Positions 14,201-29,200 of a stretch of DNA of 64,000 nucleotides are shown piece by piece. Position numbers and translations under genes: made by a program. A model generated the notes under the pieces. It searched no databases. It had not been told where the DNA came from and worked only from the letters and a program-made list of their open reading frames with translations. Each line of letters opens with the position of its first letter. Within the stretch, counting starts at the first letter, position 1. This DNA is from Patiria pectinifera (lineage: Eukaryota > Echinodermata > Asteroidea > Valvatida > Asterinidae): positions 26,743,513-26,807,512 of the forward strand of contig CM057147.1 in the NCBI GenBank assembly GCA_029964075.1, written 5' to 3'.

Positions 14201-17200
14201 GGATGCTTCAATTATAAACAAATGAATTTCCCTTACGCAAATTGACCGTGACAATAGCTACCTCTGGTGTGCAAAACATCTGTGGCTGATGGTTTCACTG
14301 CGTCACGCTTCTTTATGAAGTGACGATGCACATTCCCGTATAGTTGTTAAGCAATGTTTTGGAGCATTTCTCAGTCCACACAATTTTCGAGTTTTATCAA
14401 TATTTTATTGCATGTATTTTCATTGCTGTTCAGTGTGAAGCCACAAGATGGGCTAATCTACAAAATATTAATATAATAAATAACAAAAATATCGAAACAG
14501 TGTCTTCAAAATGTGGTGATTATATAGCGTTTTATACCAATATCTCAAAGCGCTACATGAACATACTACCCCGTCGATTCAAGATTTGCAGTCATTTGCA
14601 TTGTGCAAGGTTGATGCAAAAGATATGGAAAAAAATAAAGAAAACATTACCGGGGAAAGTGGTTTGCGTAAAACCAAAGGCTTTTCGGATTTTGTTTTTG
14701 TCAGCGGACAATGGCGAGAACATTACGACGGACCCCAAGGACCTTTTGACGGTAAGACGACTGAGCCTGAACGCGCTATCAAAAGAAGGCGGCAGCGTGA
14801 CTTCATTAGCTTGATTGGGTGAACTTGGTGAGGAGGTTTAATTAATCTGGAAGGTCGCTTCTGCTATTAAAGTAATTGGATTAGATGAAATAGAGGTGAA
14901 TCTGTGTTTCCCATTATAACGAACAGCGTTGTTTGTGTGTTTGCGACAAAAAGTTAATTTCACCTTTGCAGAAAACTGCACCTAATTCTGTGACCAGTTT
15001 GCCCCCGTGTCTTTTGTGCACGATTCAGTTAATTTCTTATTAACACACATTAGTTAGTTAGATAGCCAATGTGTGGGGAAAAAATTGCAACCGTTGTCCT
15101 TTTAAAGGTGCTAAAGCATCTTACTGTTTTTAGATTAAAAAATGCGAAACAAAAACGCATAATGTATTAGCTGACAAGATTTGGGTGATAGGTCCCTTAG
15201 GCATAGAAAAATCGATAAAGTTGTGAACGTTCTCACGATGCCAAGGTATTTTCCTTTAGGCTAAAAACTACGCGACATTAAAAACTGAAATAAACGATCC
15301 CCCTCTTCCCATATATACAACACTTGCTATATATCTTATTGGCCGCAATACACAACCGACCATCTCTTTTAAGGTGCTGTAACGATTAAATTAATGTTGG
15401 TTATGCAATCTTGAGGAATGCACCTTTTAAATGTACATATTAAGCAAACTTATTTCATTTTACAAAATACAGACTGCGGTGTTTACCCGACAAAATGGGC
15501 GTACTGTCTACTCGCCACAATTTAATTGTACAGCGCCCTCAAGAGGCCTCAAAGGGGTCGCATAATGGAAAGCGTGAGGAGTTTCTCGAATCATCCCAAC
15601 ATATAAAATTGATCTACTTTTCACAGGCCAGCCGTAAGACTCGCATCGTAAGATGGATCATGTATAACCCGGAATCACCTGCCGCACTGTCATCAATGCG
15701 AGGTGTTGTCATTCCATCAGGATAGTCACACTTCAAACCAAAAGATGTATTAACGTTCATTCCGCCACTTCATCGGTGATAGGCAATTACCGGTAAAGCA
15801 CTGCGACTTGCAGGTGTTAGCAATTCCAAACTCGAGAGGCCTGCAATCTCCCAGGGGCTCACTTAACTTCATTTCATAACATTACCGTGGTATTACTTTG
15901 ATCGCAAGGGGGACATCATACAAAACTCATGTTTCAGCATGTTGTTGTGTTTACAAGGAAGGATGTTATCACATACATGTACACGAAGTTCAGCCTGGTT
16001 CCATGTTTTTTTTCTGCAACCAAGTCAAGTCACTTACTTTTATACGCATGCGTGAAATAATAACGTGAAAGTGAAAAAAAAATATCATGTGGAATAGTCC
16101 GAGATGCATTCCGTTTACAACTGACGCATGCACATTACGGTCATTGACTATACTTGGTTGCAGAAAACAAGTAGTGGCAGCATGGTTAAAAGTTTATTTC
16201 ATCAGCCCCTATTTTTAAAGAGTTTAATCAATCAGGACAATCACTACTGGAATCCACTTACAAGCCTCATCGCTGATTACCAATAGTTGTATATAAATGC
16301 ATCGGAGTGCATAGCGGGATGCCGGGGCCAAGAACTTTCGTAACAACATTTTGATTATCTTTTACCCAGGGGCACTTGGCACTCTAATTAGTATCACCGC
16401 GCAAGCGCATCGCAACACACGTCGTGAATCAAGCGATATGCGCCGAGATATAGTGTGACGTCACCTCCGCAGGTCGGGCTCACTTCTTCTTCAACGGTCC
16501 AAGTGCATTACACGTACGCACAGTGACCGTTTTAGCTGATTTCTGGCTAACTTTGACAGATTTGTTTGTTAAAAAAAAACGAGTTTGTCAGAAAATTTGA
16601 CAGAATGGATTTTTTGGCAGATTTCTGGCAGAATTCTGCAAAAATAGTTATTTGACAGAGAAACATAGCAAATTTGAAAAAACAATGGTACAAGAAAGAT
16701 TCAATCTCTTCAAACAAACCATAATGGTTATATAATGGGACAGGTTGGCTGGTCTAGGTGCTGAGGTTCACTGGGAACCCGGGACTTCTTCGTGACGCAA
16801 CCGCGTTTTGCCTGAAATGTACGCAATTTCATAACATCTTTATGTAACTATAGATTGTTTGTAATGTAATTTGAACCTTAATTAAGAAAATGCTACATCC
16901 ATCATCTGCATGTGATTTTAAGTGTTTATAGTGTATTTTAAGTAATTCTGGGGAATTTGGCAGATGTTTTATAAATCTGACAGATTTTTGAAGCGCATTT
17001 AGCAGAATTTGGCCATGACCTTTCGGTCACCCTGCACGTACGTTTAATTGCACACACGATCGCAGACAGCAATTTCACATTCTACTTTTATAGAACATTT
17101 CCACAAATAAGTTCCTGAATAATTATGGTTCACTGCCTTTCAGCAGATTCTCACCGCACAGGTTACAACGGTACTACAGTTGTGTATATTTTTGCTTTGA

Positions 17201-20200
17201 AAGACGGGATAATCAAGCCATGTTGAATGAGCACGAGAATGGGGTTCCGAATGACCAGAACCAACACGCGAACGGTGATCGCGAACAGGATTTTCACTCC
17301 CCACCTATCGGGGAGTAGATGAAGAACGTCAAGAACTAAGATGGCGGACTTAGGCCCCTACCGCAACTTGCGTTAATTTTAAACTGTAAATTGGATAAAA
17401 TGTAAAGCACTCGTTCAGTGCAGGCATGGTGCAGGAGCAGTAGGCCTAATGATAAAAGAATAAAATTGAAGGGCCTAACTGGTCATCGAGTGGGCTTGTT
17501 TTTGCCAATTTTTATAGTTGTTTCGGGATTTAAATTATGTTCGTATTGATTCAATTCCCTTCTATTCATTGGGCGTTTTGATATGGCGGCTGCCATTCGC
17601 CGTGCTGCACTCCACACGCACTTGGGCGATGGTAATTGGAAACCCGAGAACACTGTTCGCGTGTCACTCGAGAACGGGATTTCGAATACACCCACTCGGT
17701 TGCACCGAGTTGACACGGGGACTTCAATGTCCAGATGAAGAAGACGCACCTTCACAGAATAGTCTCATATGTACAGATTCACGCAGGCTCACTTGCTCAT
17801 AATGACTTCACACTGCATTGACGGGCTCACAGAGTATTCCCCTCAACACCACTGCGAGACTTGAGAAACGGTCACCTAAGCTCCCATGGTGTATGTCGCT
17901 CACAGGGTGTGAAAACGCACCCAGTATAATCCCATATGGAATCTATCTCATTCCGTAGCCTCTTCCCGAGGCGTCATTATCCTCCTCGGGACGCCTCTCT
18001 TCGTGATGAGGTGAACGGATTAGGCCCCAAGTGGAGTGATTGGGAGAATTAAAGGGGCTAATAAAACGGTTCACAAGTCTCATTTTTTGTCTCTGTGACA
18101 CGTTCTCCTGAACTAGACTTAAAAATGCAATTGCAATCCCTAGCCCCCAGCAGTAAGTTAATTTTAATAAAATCCAGAATATTTTGAAAGTGAAACGCAC
18201 GTAGCATTTTTATATAAAACGGAGACAAATAACAAACGGGTAAACTAATAATTATGGCTAGCGGTATGCTTTACACACTATTTGCGTTTTCCACGAGTTT
18301 GAAGACCTCCGAAAGTGAATAATAATTTTGTTATCTGGGCCAAAAACGAGTGCACTTTTACATCCCTGACGTCACAAATACGTCAATAAAACGTAACTGT
18401 GCGCTTATCTACATTCCGTAGGGCGGGTTGCAAAGTGCGTACGCTGACAGAACAGCCGAGAGCGTGGATTTAGTGAGATATCCGCTTTTTAAACCATCCA
18501 TCCCCTCTTCTTCCTCTGCTAATTCCCACAGGGTTACTGTCACTGTGGACAGTGGGTGGGGGGGGGGGGGATATCCCCCAACTTTTTGACCCAGGGTTGG
18601 CCAATAAGATAATCCCTTAGTACTGAATACACCGACAGAATCCAATAACGATCATGTAGGCCTAAAGTATAGTAAATGGTAAAAGTGTGAAATATAGGGG
18701 AAAACATTCCACCGTAGTCTCAATTTTGTGATAAATTTAAGAAGACAGGTAGGTAGAATTTTCCATGAAATGCGGATATAATGCGAACTTTTTTTTAAAG
18801 GTTTTATTACGAACAGGGACACCTGTCAGATGGTGTCCAGCCCCCTTCTCCCCACTGCTTTTTGATTTCCCAAACTCTCGATGGGAGAGCCAGTCATAGC
18901 ACACATCCATTTTTAAATAGGTCGGATGGGTATTTACATTGCAAAACTGGCACACGCGTCGATGAAATGGCCGCGGTCACCAAATTGTGGCATGCGTCCG
19001 TGTTTTAAGTAAAAACCGGTGTACTGGACACATCTTGTCATTATAACGATTTGCTCGAGTTTGCAATTTTAGACAGCCTGCAAGTGGAAAGGCTTTTAAT
19101 CCAGTCTGCACTGGCACAATTCTAATATGAACAGGAAAATAATTGCGAAAAGCTTTTTACTCAAATATGACGTTATATGGCGGTGTTATACTCTTATTGC
19201 ATTCACAAGACTCGCGTCAGCTGGAGCTCCTGCATTCTCTCTAAATTCCAAAGAGTGAAATTAAGGACTAGACGTTTTACAGTAAAAATCACTTCCATTT
19301 TCGATTGAAATAGTCTTTAAAAAAAAAGAACCACTTCAGTCGAAGCTCGAGTGAAAACTCGATCTTTACGATTGAAGAAATTTCACTCTAAAACGTCTAG
19401 TCCCTAGTTTCCGACTGTGGGAGTGAATCTTCACTCGAATGGAGTGAATTCTCACTCTTTGGAATTTAGAGAGTTACCTACCCCATTGTTATCTTGTGTA
19501 TATCGGTATTGTTGCGTGCACAGTCTAGTCCCATCCTTGTACAAATTTACGGCAGAAGAGGCCCTTTAAGGAAGAGTGACTTGCGAGCGTTTTGACTGAC
19601 TTTCCCCGGACGAAGAGAGAGACATGTCCCCTGTCTTAACGCGCGCTAAGCCGCCCCTAAGGCCCGACGGAATCCGGGCGCCGAGTAAAGCCGTTCGTCA
19701 TCACCAGGTATAGTATAGTCACAAGCCACTTCAAATTACCCCCGAGCTTAAAAAAAAATCCGATCGAGGGGTTTAATAACTGGACAAATACTGTTGCCCT
19801 CTGTGCAGTGTGCTTTTTAAAAAGGATACTGTCCCTTTTCCTCTTTGTTTTTTCGATTAAAATAGAACAATTAAAGAACAACATTGTTCGAGTCCAAAAT
19901 TAATGATACTGGGTCTGCAGTCTATACTTTGGCCCAACACTAAACTCATGGTTTTTGCTGAGTGAAGTATTAGGTAATCTGAGGTTTGGTGGAGTAGTTG
20001 CGTGCAACTAGAACATTGGTTCCAAACTTACGCATTCCAGTTGAACTCCCAAATCTTCCTTGAAATTATGAATCGCACCTTTCTTGCGAATAAAGGGTCA
20101 TGACCTCATCGACTAGGGACTTTCAACCGCTTGGTGGCAGCAGACTATCTTAACCCTTTTTACTTTTTTAGAACTGGGCTGCAGACACTACCGGCCGTGT

Positions 20201-23200
20201 ATTTGTTCAAGGTTGATTAAACGCAGTTAAAAACAAGTGTACATTCTATATTATTCAAAGTGTGCGAAGTTGAAACGGAGAAAACATTATTGCAAACTCG
20301 GCACCCATATCCAGTTTTATTTAGTTTGGCAATATGCGACCTACTCGAAGCATTTTCAACCGTCTAACCTGCTGCATTGTGTGATTCAGTTATCAAAATA
20401 CTTCGACCCCGTAAAAAAAAAACCAGTCCACTTCACGGCGGGGTTAAGTGGAGGGGACGGCCCTCGAACAAACCCGCTACTCGGAAGTTTTGGAGGCGAG
20501 AGCATGTCGACGAGCCTGTTCAACCCGCCATGTTTAATACACGACCCTATCTGGTTCCGTTGCTGCGTGACATCTCGAGGTGTGACGTGGGCCCACTCCG
20601 ACGCACCGGAGTGTTGTATTTCTTCGGCACCCTCGAAGGATGTATAATGCAGTGCTACATGATATAGTATCTCTCAGTTTGGCCAACTCTTGTTTGTGGG
20701 CTGCTTGGTTTTTGTTAAGGTTTCTTGCTGTATACCTGCGCACCCACTTCCTGCAAAGGGCGGGGCTGCCTTGGCTTCGAGCGAGCCCCAAGAGCCTAAT
20801 AACACACCCAGTCGTGAATTTCTTTACGCCCGAGGACAATGCTTTGTGTTTTCCTTTGTCCCTGTAATATTACGCTCTCATAGACCATGGAGCTATAAAC
20901 TTTATGTACCTTTCTTTAATAATAGACATAATCTCCAGCGCCTTGAGTACCTAATTGTTGGTAAATACGTGCGCTATATGTAAGACTCCGGTATTAAACA
21001 CTAAGCACATCCGGCCGTACGATCGAGGACCGTTTTCAACAAAAGACCCAACGCTCGAGGACTGAAAGGGTCTTTTGTTCTCCCTTTGTGTGTCTGTCCT
21101 CCATCATAAAGCCATACATGTACACAGATACAAAGGTCCGCGAAGCCTTTCATACGCCAGACTAGTCCATTCCAGCTTTACCACTCAATGAAAAGAAAGA
21201 AAAATCCTTTCCACACAGGGCCCGGTCCGCGGACGAAGGAAATTTTCTCGGGGAGAGCGCTAGACAGCTATCAGTAAAGCGTGGTTTTAAAAAAAATTAG
21301 CCAATTGGTTTTTTTTGTCGGTTTCCTTTCCCAACCTTTCCTTGATATTCCCGAGAAGAAAAGTGACATTAAACGCCAAATTTTAGAAATATAGAAGATT
21401 TTAGTCAATCACCTGCTAACTTTTACCACGAAAGTGGCATGCATACGAAATCACGACAAATTTTTCAAATGATTGAAGAAAGATTGACATTTAGATTCAA
21501 CCGACAATTTGCGAGAACAGAAGGTTCAGTCCCTTGAGAAGGAGAAATGTCTCCGAGAACCTCGCCAGCGACCACCCTCTTGTCTGCGCTTCGCCCCGGC
21601 CATTGCCCTCTTGCCCTCTCGCTTCTAGAAGTCGCATCGTTCGGTCTTTATTATCTGTCCCATCGAATTCGTTGATTTAGCGAACCCTGCACGCATACAG
21701 AATGACATCTTCGATAGGACCGGATGAATTGCTTCCGCGACTTAATTGACTAAACGCAGATAGCATCTTTCCTGATCAAAAGATTATTAAAAAGGTTTTT
21801 TTTTTTTTTTACATGCATCGCTAGAAATTTTATTTTTAGAATTCAGAATGCTGTATGGCGTAACCCTGGGGATGGCTCTTCGTCGCAAGCGGAATCGGCA
21901 GTTCAGGGTAATCTATAAAAAAATGTTCTGTATTACAAGGAAACAATCATTAGTGTTGGATTTACAGAGACATGTTCAAAGAACTACGGAAGAATATAAA
22001 ACCAAGGCCGTGTCCGAACCGGGAGTTCAGAGCTACGGCTCCGTCTATTGTTAGCATGTTCCGGGTATAATGGTCGAAGACCTAGACATTACATCAGGGG
22101 AGTGTGGCCTTTAGTGGATAGTGTTTGTGAATCATGATCAGGGGTTCGAATCCCACCGCTTCCCACATGTTTGTGTCCTTGGGCAAGCTACTTCACCCCA
22201 ACCTGTCTATCTCTATATAGGAGTATAAATTGATACCGTTATTAGCACGGGAGTATTAACCTGTGACGGACTGGCCTTCCATCCAGGGAAATAGAATATA
22301 ATCAGTCCGTTCATGCCTATAGGTAACCGGGGATTAACGCCATCCTGGTAAACCATTTTGGCTCGGGAACGGCTACACTGTACTTAACTTTACTTATAAG
22401 CTTTTAGCTGATTGCTAGTCGCGTACAAGCCTACCATTACAGGACAAGGATACCAGCCAGTCAGATCAAAAACGTTATCACAGCTACACTGGTGCGCCAC
22501 AGTGAATAGTCGTAGTCGTTTAAAACAAGCCGTTTTTGACACGTCTGCACAATATCAACGTCGGTTTGTTCAATGATCAAGTCTGTCAGTAGATTTTGAC
22601 CGAGAGGCAAAACTGATTTTGTCCGACCCATTACATCTGACAGCCGATTACGTCCGACCCATTACGTTCGGTTCTGCCTTGGTCAGAATCAGATACCGGA
22701 CACGATGGAACAGGCTGACGAAAGTCAAGAATAAATTGAAATCCCACGGACATTCCGAACGCGATCAAGAGTTGACATTGTACATTAGCATGCAATTAAA
22801 AAGAAATCGGATTCTCACATACCTGGGTCACTACTGCGTTCGTCGTCTGAAAGCAGTTGGTAGATGGACAGATACGGGGCGCCCCCACACGTCTCGGATG
22901 AGTTGCCCGCGCAGGTGGCATTGCATAGGCTCTGGTTGGCTGGTTTACTGTGGTAGATTCGTCTGCCGCAGTAGCACTCACTATGGAACTCTAAACCGGC
23001 ATAATAACTGCCCCTAGAACGTAAAAAACAGAAGGTGCTTTGATAAATATAGTTAACGGCATTTTAATATTGGGCCTAAAGGCCTATGAAAGTTTGGTTT
23101 ATCAACAACAGTCACTGATTGGCACACCCAGAGAAAAACTGGACAGGATTGGACTGGATTTTCGGCCAGTTCATCTTCTTGTTAATTAGTTCAACAAAAC

Positions 23201-26200
23201 CTTATGTTTTCATGGTATCAAGCCACATGAAATTTGAACCTGTGAAGAATTCGCACTCTCAGAACACCCATACATTGAGTCATGCGCAGTATGGTCTTTG
23301 AACCATTTCTTAATGGAGTCCGAATTTCACACCACACCGTACATCATATCGAGACACGGAACACTGATTAATTCATGTCGGCAGGTACGGCGCGCTCGCG
23401 AGATCTCACGGGGGTTTAATAATGCAGGTATACAAGCCCTGGGTTGTCCGGACCTCATGGCTTATACATGGACCTCTATCGACCGATCTACAGGACGCGC
23501 GGTGCTTTGTCTACATAGCAAAAAGGTCGTGCTCTCCGGGCACGCGATGGAGATGGTTTCCCGTTACCATAGCAACACTTGTCTTTTTTCACTTTCAACA
23601 ACGTGATTAAATGATAAGGCTTCCATGAATTGCATTTTGTAAAAAAACTGATTCTGTTGATATGAAAGCAAAATGTACGTTATGAATGTTTCTTTCAGTG
23701 CCGAATTCCTCTTGCTTTCCAGTCTAGAATGTTCCCCTAACCCCCCTCCTAAAAATATGGGGACCGGTAGCTAGCTCCCACTTAAAGCCCTTTGATTGAA
23801 TCACCTGTGCGTGCGCGTATCGTAATTGTTTATTTTCATATCGCTGTTTAGCTCTGTGAATGGACGGCGATTGAACACACGATTATCAAAAAACTCACGC
23901 GTGTCTTACCACAAAAATGACTCAAAATCATCAGTGTCTCCATGAATTAAGGTAACTTTCAAGCATTTCAACTGCATAGGTTTTAAATACTGAACAGTAA
24001 TTTCTCTCTCTTTATTGATATTTTCCAGAGACACTTTAGAATTCAAAAAAAATGGAAGCTCATCACCTCCGAAATGGTACATTCGTGGCGCGGCCTATTG
24101 GTCGATGGCAAACATTACCGTTGTGATTTTCAATTCAGGAGGCGGGATTCAGACCCGTGCACGTCATGCATATCATTTGCATACATCAGGAGGGATGCCT
24201 CTTGATGTATGAAAGACTCACTGCTATAGCAATCTGTCCCAATTTGTAAAATCTGAAGGACAATGGGGTCAGGGAACCAGACTATTTACAGTCGCGTTTG
24301 CCTTGTACAATGTATAGACTTTTCTTTTTAGTGGTAACAAAAATCGAGCAACGTGTTGTATGTTATAGGCAGCGTTATCAGTGGTTTGAAACAGATTTTG
24401 CCAATAACGGTGAGTATAATATTAGCCCTGGCTATCTGAAAGAGAGAGAGGTGAGTTGGCCGTTGACTATTAAGATATTTGTAGTTGAAGGGTAATTTTA
24501 AAATGTCTGTGGACTGTTTCTTTGTTTTGCAATGATGACCACCCTTTACTACGGCTTTAATGCGGCAAATCTTCATGTATAATGGTTACATAAAGGCATA
24601 CAGGATCGTTCGCATTTATTCCAAAAGTTACCTTAAAGAATGATTCTAAAAAGCTTACTTGGATTATCGTATACTGGTACTAAACACCACTTGAAATTAT
24701 TTCGTCTGGCTTCGTGTCATCTGAACTCAGGAAATGTAGACAATTTCCAACGATCAGTCAATTGACTGATTTTTGGAACTAATTAAGAGTGCTATTGGCT
24801 AAATCGTGTTTCGTGATCAAAAGCTCAAGTTGTTCACGGAAAAGTGCAATGAGCTGAAAGTTCAACCCAAAAAAAATTGGTTTTGAATTATTTTCTTCGG
24901 ATTTTGAGTGGTGTTACTATTGGAAAAGAACAAATACATGAAAAACAAATGGTCCTGCCTTTAAACTGATAACACTACCTATATACACCCAGCACCAGAC
25001 GATTGGACTAACACCGTACCTTTTGTTACAGTGTCGTATACACATTGCCAGTGTCATTCGTCGTACGTCCGCAATGAAGCCTTCCCGAAGAACCCTCTGC
25101 GTTCGCTGTGTTTCGTCTTGGTAACAACCCAAATATAACACTGTGAAAAAAAGGGGAAAAAAAGAAAATTGACAAAATTAATGTTAGATATTTCGTATAC
25201 CGTGAGCGAGATTAATGTAGTGACCAGACGGGATCAACTAAGTTTAAATCCGTCGAAGTCTGTGCCGGAAAGTGCAGATTATAGCTAGTCAGGCAAGTTT
25301 ATATCCATTTGGATGTCGTAGTCGAATCCATCACAAATCTGTCACAAGTACGGTCAAAAATAAATCACATGTCCAATCGCAAGAAACGGATGAGCAATAA
25401 CAAAGGAACAATGCCTTTGTTATGGTTCTTTTTAATAGTTTGTTACTCGACTGGACGACTTGTGATGGACTTGTGATGGACCTGTGATGGATTTGTGATG
25501 GACCAGTGATGACCTGTGATGGACTTGTGATACTTGTGATGGACTTGTGAAGGACTTGTGAGGGACTAGTGATGGACTTGTGAAGGACTTGTGAGGGACT
25601 AGTGATGGACTTTTGATGGACTTGTGATGGACTTGTGATGGACTTGTGATGGACTTGTGATGGATTTGTGATGGACTTGTGATGGACTTGTGAGGGACTT
25701 GTGCATGGTGGACATTATTGTTGATGACTCGCCAACATCACTAGTGTTAAAACATTTTTATCAAATGTTCTGTAACCTAAAATTTTTAATTTTGGGCACT
25801 GAATTCTCAACCTCAAACGAGAAGATTTCATGTCCAAATTTACATTTCCGCTGAGACGATTGAAACGGCACGAACTACTACGAGGGTATAATGACAATGA
25901 AGTAGATTGGCGCCCTTGACATTCCCAGCATTCTCACGGGGATCTCCATTGTGCCTCCAAGGAACCAAACATATTGGTGTCATATAGTGTGCTCAGTGAC
26001 GTGACGAGACTCAATAGTGGCTAATTTGAAATGAGGAGACGAAGGTCGACGTCTAATGGTATTGGCTCTTTCAATTAGGCACAAGTGCACGTATAATTGA
26101 GACATAAAGACTAGTAAAGACACAACTAGAGGAATAATGCATTATAGGCAAATTAAAAAACCTCTACTTTGTCTCCTGGGTACTAAAAGCAATTCAATAT

Positions 26201-29200
26201 GACCGTGGGTCGTATCGTTAGAGGGTTTTTTTTGACGTACAAAATAAATGAGATATTTGCAATGCATGTTTATATTTCAATTGATGGTAGAAGCTTTAAA
26301 TATTTAAGGTGAGTTTATTTATTTATTTTCCAGCAGCTGCATCTAAACCGGGTCATCGGTAACTCGGAACTGTAGAATGAATTTTAAAAATGCCTTAAAT
26401 AAGTAATAGTTTTCTGTCTGCATAGGTAAGAGTTAAAGAATTATTTAAGCGTGAGTGTCGAATCCACGCATGCTGTTCTGTGCTTGCTCTCATTATTTCA
26501 GAGGCCCGTATTCTGAAGGTAAAAAATGTGCCGTTTATCTTGATGAAAACTGGGTTATCAAAGCCTCTTGGGACATATCAGATGAGGCAAAAAAGTGTAT
26601 ATAGAGGGAAAAGTTGGTGATATGACGTTCACAACCAACGAAGAATGTTGTGTGTTTCACATTTTCAGCTTCTTTGGTCAATTTTGTACCACTCCTTCAA
26701 TGCAGGAGGAAAAAAATGACTGCAAGCAGCATTATTTTCAAGGTTCAGGGTAAACGTTGGTCACATGAAAACTGTTCTGCCCACTAAACCACAGGTAGAA
26801 TATACGCGTATGGCACTAAAATGACTAGCAAAAGGCACAAACTCAAGCATTCGTCGCATTAACTATCTCATCAGATGCATTTTATGAGGCAGTGGCTGCT
26901 ATTAAAAGGCTTATGCATCATTTATGCCTTAAGTCATTATCAAAGTGCTGTACGTTCTACATGTGCGATGTCCGACTATAAACGCGGCTGACAAACACTG
27001 TTATGTCACTAAACCACAGTCGTGGATTTACAGCAATTTTTCGGCTGTACAGCGAGGTACGCATACGGGACTCACAGACACAAATCCCGTTGAACGGTAG
27101 TTTTCCATGTCTTTCACGAAGGCCGTGAAAGGTTTGGTATCAAACACAAGTATCCGAACTATCATATAAAACAAGATGCGAATTCATCTACATTCGTTAG
27201 TAAGCACCGTTTTGACAAGTCTTGACAAGTGCGAGTTTATTTCTTCGTGGGCAAAAAAAATGTCCAAAATTAACCAATACTTCAGTGAGTACATGTACTT
27301 AACTCCCCACTTTTAATCTACAATCTTCTGGGCAACTGACGCAGTTCAAACATAATAACGCGTATTATGATGGAATCACTGATCGCCGGGGTGTGTCATA
27401 TGATGGTATCTTCCTCGAGTGGATTTCCAACGGGAGAAATAACCAGACGCAATGTCGCCGACCTACTCGGATCCTTATCGATTTGGCAAAAATCAGAAAT
27501 TTGCTCCGTCATATTCAAGCTTCAATTATGAAGTTATAAAACAAAGCTATTGGTAACTTAATGCGTATGGGGCACTCGACCAAGAATTTGCCAAGATCGG
27601 TCACTTGATGCGTTGCACACGAATGACGTCATGTTTGGAAACGCCCTCTACTGAATCCCTTGCATCAGTTTTTTTTTCTCAGTTTGTTCTTTTGAAAAAG
27701 AGGAACCATACCAACATAAGCTGCCTTGGAAAAAGGTATCTGATTATCTTATCTAACTTTATACCAGGCTGATGGTACCACACGAGTTTGCCCGTCACTT
27801 CAAATCAAGCATCAAATCAAGCTTGAAATCAACAGATGGCGCCCTACATGCTTCAAGCAACAGTGACCTCGTACTTGTCTCCAAATGATTCGTCAGCCAG
27901 ACCAGACTTTAATCAAGATAAATAACGATAAAATAATGGATGTGCCCAGAGAACTGTCTCTAATATAAAACAAATATTTGGGGAAGCCTGTCAATGCCAT
28001 GTCCCCTTGCGCTAAAATATTTACGACTTCCTGCAGTATTCACAAGAGCTGTCTGCAGTAGGCTTACACGTTAATGGATGGCGCCAGGAATTGGTCACTT
28101 TTGGCAACGCGCATGCGCACAAGACGACTTCAAACGAATGCGATTTGATTGAGCTGGGGCCTTGCTGGGCGCAGACCGCATGGAAGAAAAGGATTAATTA
28201 GGATCTGATGACGGGTCCAAGCGGGGACCGCATTACCCGTTTATATGTTCGTATTCGTCCGAGCGTAAAACTACGGGAATTACTTTCAATAATTACTCCG
28301 GTAGCGAGTGATCGATATGGCTGTGTATTTCACGCTTCGCTGGTTCCCATCGCTGCAAGAGCGGCACGCTTCGTGCACACTCAGGGCCAGGAGCCCGCGA
28401 TAATTACACAGAAAATGTTCAGCGTTGATTACTACGCGCGAACGCATTATCTTAATGGCCCGAAACGGCAGGACCCCGCAAACAATAATAAGCAAATATA
28501 GAGATGAAGGCTGCGCTGGAAGAAGGGAAGCAATATTTCCCTCCTCCAAGGCCTTTTGTCTGATGAAAAATGCTGAGTGTAAATATGGACACTATCCTGC
28601 TGTGCATATTCTTCCTCCATGCATATACATAGCCGGTGGTGAGCCATAGACCTTTATCATGCTGCCACCATTTCAGTCATGTTACCTGTATCCAATAACA
28701 GTACTGAATGAGTTTTTTTGCGCAAGAAGGAACCAGACTATTTTTTCTTCCAGCCGCGCTTGGTTACGTTGATTTGAATGGGGAAAAATCACGATGGCCG
28801 CATGATAATGGTCTATTTAAACTATGTAAACTTAATGATTGTCACTCGAATTATATGAGCAGATTAAGGGTGAGTAACATAATATATCTTGGGGTTTTTT
28901 AGAAATACAAAAAATAGTGAAATTCGATAAATATAGTCGGAAAAGGTTGTTATTTTTGCTTTTACATTGGCAAAGGATCTGCATTCACTTTTGGATGTAC
29001 TGGGAAAAAATCATGGCATTCTATTTTTACAGGCTTCATGTATTTGTCACGAGGAATCGTGAAAAGAATTTCAGATTCTGTAGGTAATTGAGGAGGAAAA
29101 ATCGCTTTGAATAAACCTAATTAGCGTAACATTGCCGGGTGCCGTACATTCGTCAGCTAGGCTGTTGGATGGAGCTGGAGCGTGTTTTTCCTCGAGCTCA

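Larger units (their letters stand above)
10748..22822 (-). other. WSCD intron 3 (12 kb)
   Basis: Very long GT-AG intron between the two WSC domains. Recognisable contents are a possible element at 16520-17035, a MITE at 19237-19473, a SINE-like copy near 22099-22375, TGACGTCA at 16456-16463 and 18367-18374, and a poly-G run near 18557-18570. The longest open frame (14344-14814, plus strand, 156 codons) has no recognised domain. Confidence 0.65.

Noticed and set aside
14344-14822. Longest unassigned plus-strand open frame (156 codons) and an overlapping 78-codon frame
   Set aside because: No recognisable domain, AT-rich composition, and location inside a minus-strand intron. Two overlapping frames are open, as in noncoding DNA. 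Kept only as a low-chance candidate.
20534-20983. Overlapping open frames of about 100 codons on both strands
   Set aside because: No family resemblance, within WSCD intron 3, and frames are open on both strands at once.
22619-23017. 132-codon plus-strand open frame
   Set aside because: It lies antisense over WSCD exon 3, whose minus-strand frame carries the conserved WSC cysteines.
25455-25705. Possible CRISPR array
   Set aside because: Units are contiguous 11-bp tandem repeats with no unique spacers, and the genome is eukaryotic.
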